Source: Candidatus Micrarchaeota archaeon UBA95 (GTDB lineage: Archaea; Micrarchaeota; Micrarchaeia; Norongarragalinales; Norongarragalinaceae). Taken from it: 5,241 nucleotides of DNA. The position numbers and the translations under genes are program-made. The notes beneath the pieces were generated by a model, which saw nothing but the letters and a program-made list of their open reading frames with translations, did no database searches and was not told the origin of the DNA. Of this stretch, positions 4,745 through 5,241 are shown piece by piece. Location: NCBI GenBank assembly GCA_002499405.1, contig DALH01000036.1, positions 1 through 5,241 on the forward strand, written 5' to 3'. Position 1 is the stretch's first letter. The number at the start of each line of letters is the position of its first letter.

Positions 4745-5241
4745 TTACTTGGGTGAAACCTGCCACTTGTCGATGCTCGGCCCGCGGCACCCGCCAACCA
4801 GCGAATAATCCGCGGCAATCGCGCCGGTTACCTCGTCGGGGCGCAAAACCACGTTGTCGTCGTTGTGGAAGCACTCGTAACGCGAGCAACCCCAGTCCTC
4901 GCCGCCGGGCGCGCGGGAGTAGTATCCGAAGCGTATTGCGGCCCAGCCGCCGGCGTTAAACAGGGTTCCGCCGATTTTCGCGGCATCCGACCAGAAGTCG
5001 TTTTTGTCCGCGGTGTCTATTTCGCCGAGTCCCTTAAGGAGTTGCCCCCCGAACGAGGCAGCCCCTTGAGTAATCGAACTCAAGGCAATCTTCCAAGTGC
5101 AGTCAGCGTAACCCGCGCTCAAGGCGCCGGCTTGAAGCCCTCCCTGGAGTGCGCCGCGCAACGCCCCACCGACCAGGTTTGCACCGTCATCCGAACCGAA
5201 CAAGCCGAAGAGGTTGCTGAGCCCGCCCAGCATTCCCAGAG
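4745..5241 (-). CDS. C-terminal part of an unrecognised Gly/Ala-rich protein (5' end outside window)
   Basis: The frame is open to the right edge; the ATG at 5233 is preceded by in-frame Leu-Gly codons and no stop or SD, so the true start is probably further upstream. Numbered from that ATG, residues 1-70 are Gly/Ala/Leu-rich (for example GGALRGALQGGLQAGALSAG) and could form small-residue-packed helices; hydrophobicity is moderate and no clear membrane segment is seen. Residues 80-162 are more polar and aromatic, with WGCSRYECFH and LVGGCRGPS. Its four Cys (45, 116, 121, 149) could form two disulfides, which suggests export. I do not recognise the family. It is separated from the acylphosphatase gene by a terminator-like region and is probably a different transcription unit. 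Confidence 0.7.
   Translation of the reverse strand, partial: LGMLGGLSNLFGLFGSDDGANLVGGALRGALQGGLQAGALSAGYADCTWKIALSSITQGAASFGGQLLKGLGEIDTADKNDFWSDAAKIGGTLFNAGGWAAIRFGYYSRAPGGEDWGCSRYECFHNDDNVVLRPDEVTGAIAADYSLVGGCRGPSIDKWQVSPK

Noticed and set aside
4735..4959. Plus-strand GGAGGGGGG followed by a GTG-started frame
   Set aside because: The purine run resembles a ribosome binding site, but the frame is antisense to the right-hand gene, Arg/Pro-rich and has no domain. The G-run spacing to the GTG is also too long.

Overview
The window looks archaeal, most likely from a DPANN-type lineage; Diapherotrites is a guess from overall style and is not proven. Four things point this way. The two visible promoters are AT-rich TATA-like boxes centred about 24-28 nt before the start codon with no ribosome binding site, as in leaderless archaeal transcripts. 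There is a winged-helix/minimal-nucleotidyltransferase protein beside a HEPN protein. There is a very large membrane-anchored surface protein built of Ig-like and cysteine-rich modules. Terminators are T-tracts without convincing hairpins. Coding DNA is GC-rich and the intergenic DNA is AT-rich.

Every supported gene is on the minus strand, so the window reads from right to left. At the right edge (5241-4745) is the C-terminal part of an unrecognised Gly/Ala-rich protein, followed by a T-rich terminator. Next is a small acylphosphatase (4613-4347). After a 104-bp spacer come a winged-HTH nucleotidyltransferase (4242-3697) and a HEPN protein (3700-3275) sharing a 4-base ATGA overlap, a MNT-HEPN toxin-antitoxin type pair. 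Three bases after the HEPN stop codon, behind a GGGGAG ribosome binding site, starts a giant surface protein that reads open to the left edge (3271-1, at least 1090 residues, 3' end missing). It has a cytoplasmic N-terminal tail, one membrane anchor, several carboxypeptidase-regulatory/Ig-like domains and two adjacent six-cysteine repeats.

The clearest regulatory signal is in front of the MNT gene: two 18-bp dyads, one perfect (ATTGAACG-2-CGTTCAAT) and one imperfect, with centres exactly 20 bp apart, overlapping the TATA box and the space between TATA and the predicted transcription start. This is where a repressor should sit, and the MNT protein's own winged HTH is the obvious candidate. The same half-sites, each with one mismatch and in everted order, lie over the acylphosphatase TATA box. 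The tight packing suggests that MNT, HEPN and the surface protein are made from one message, which would put a large surface protein under the control of a toxin-antitoxin type regulator. That link is an inference from spacing and needs transcript data.

No rRNA, tRNA, CRISPR array, transposase or attachment site is visible. The only non-coding stretches are 4243-4346 and 4614-4744, both described below.
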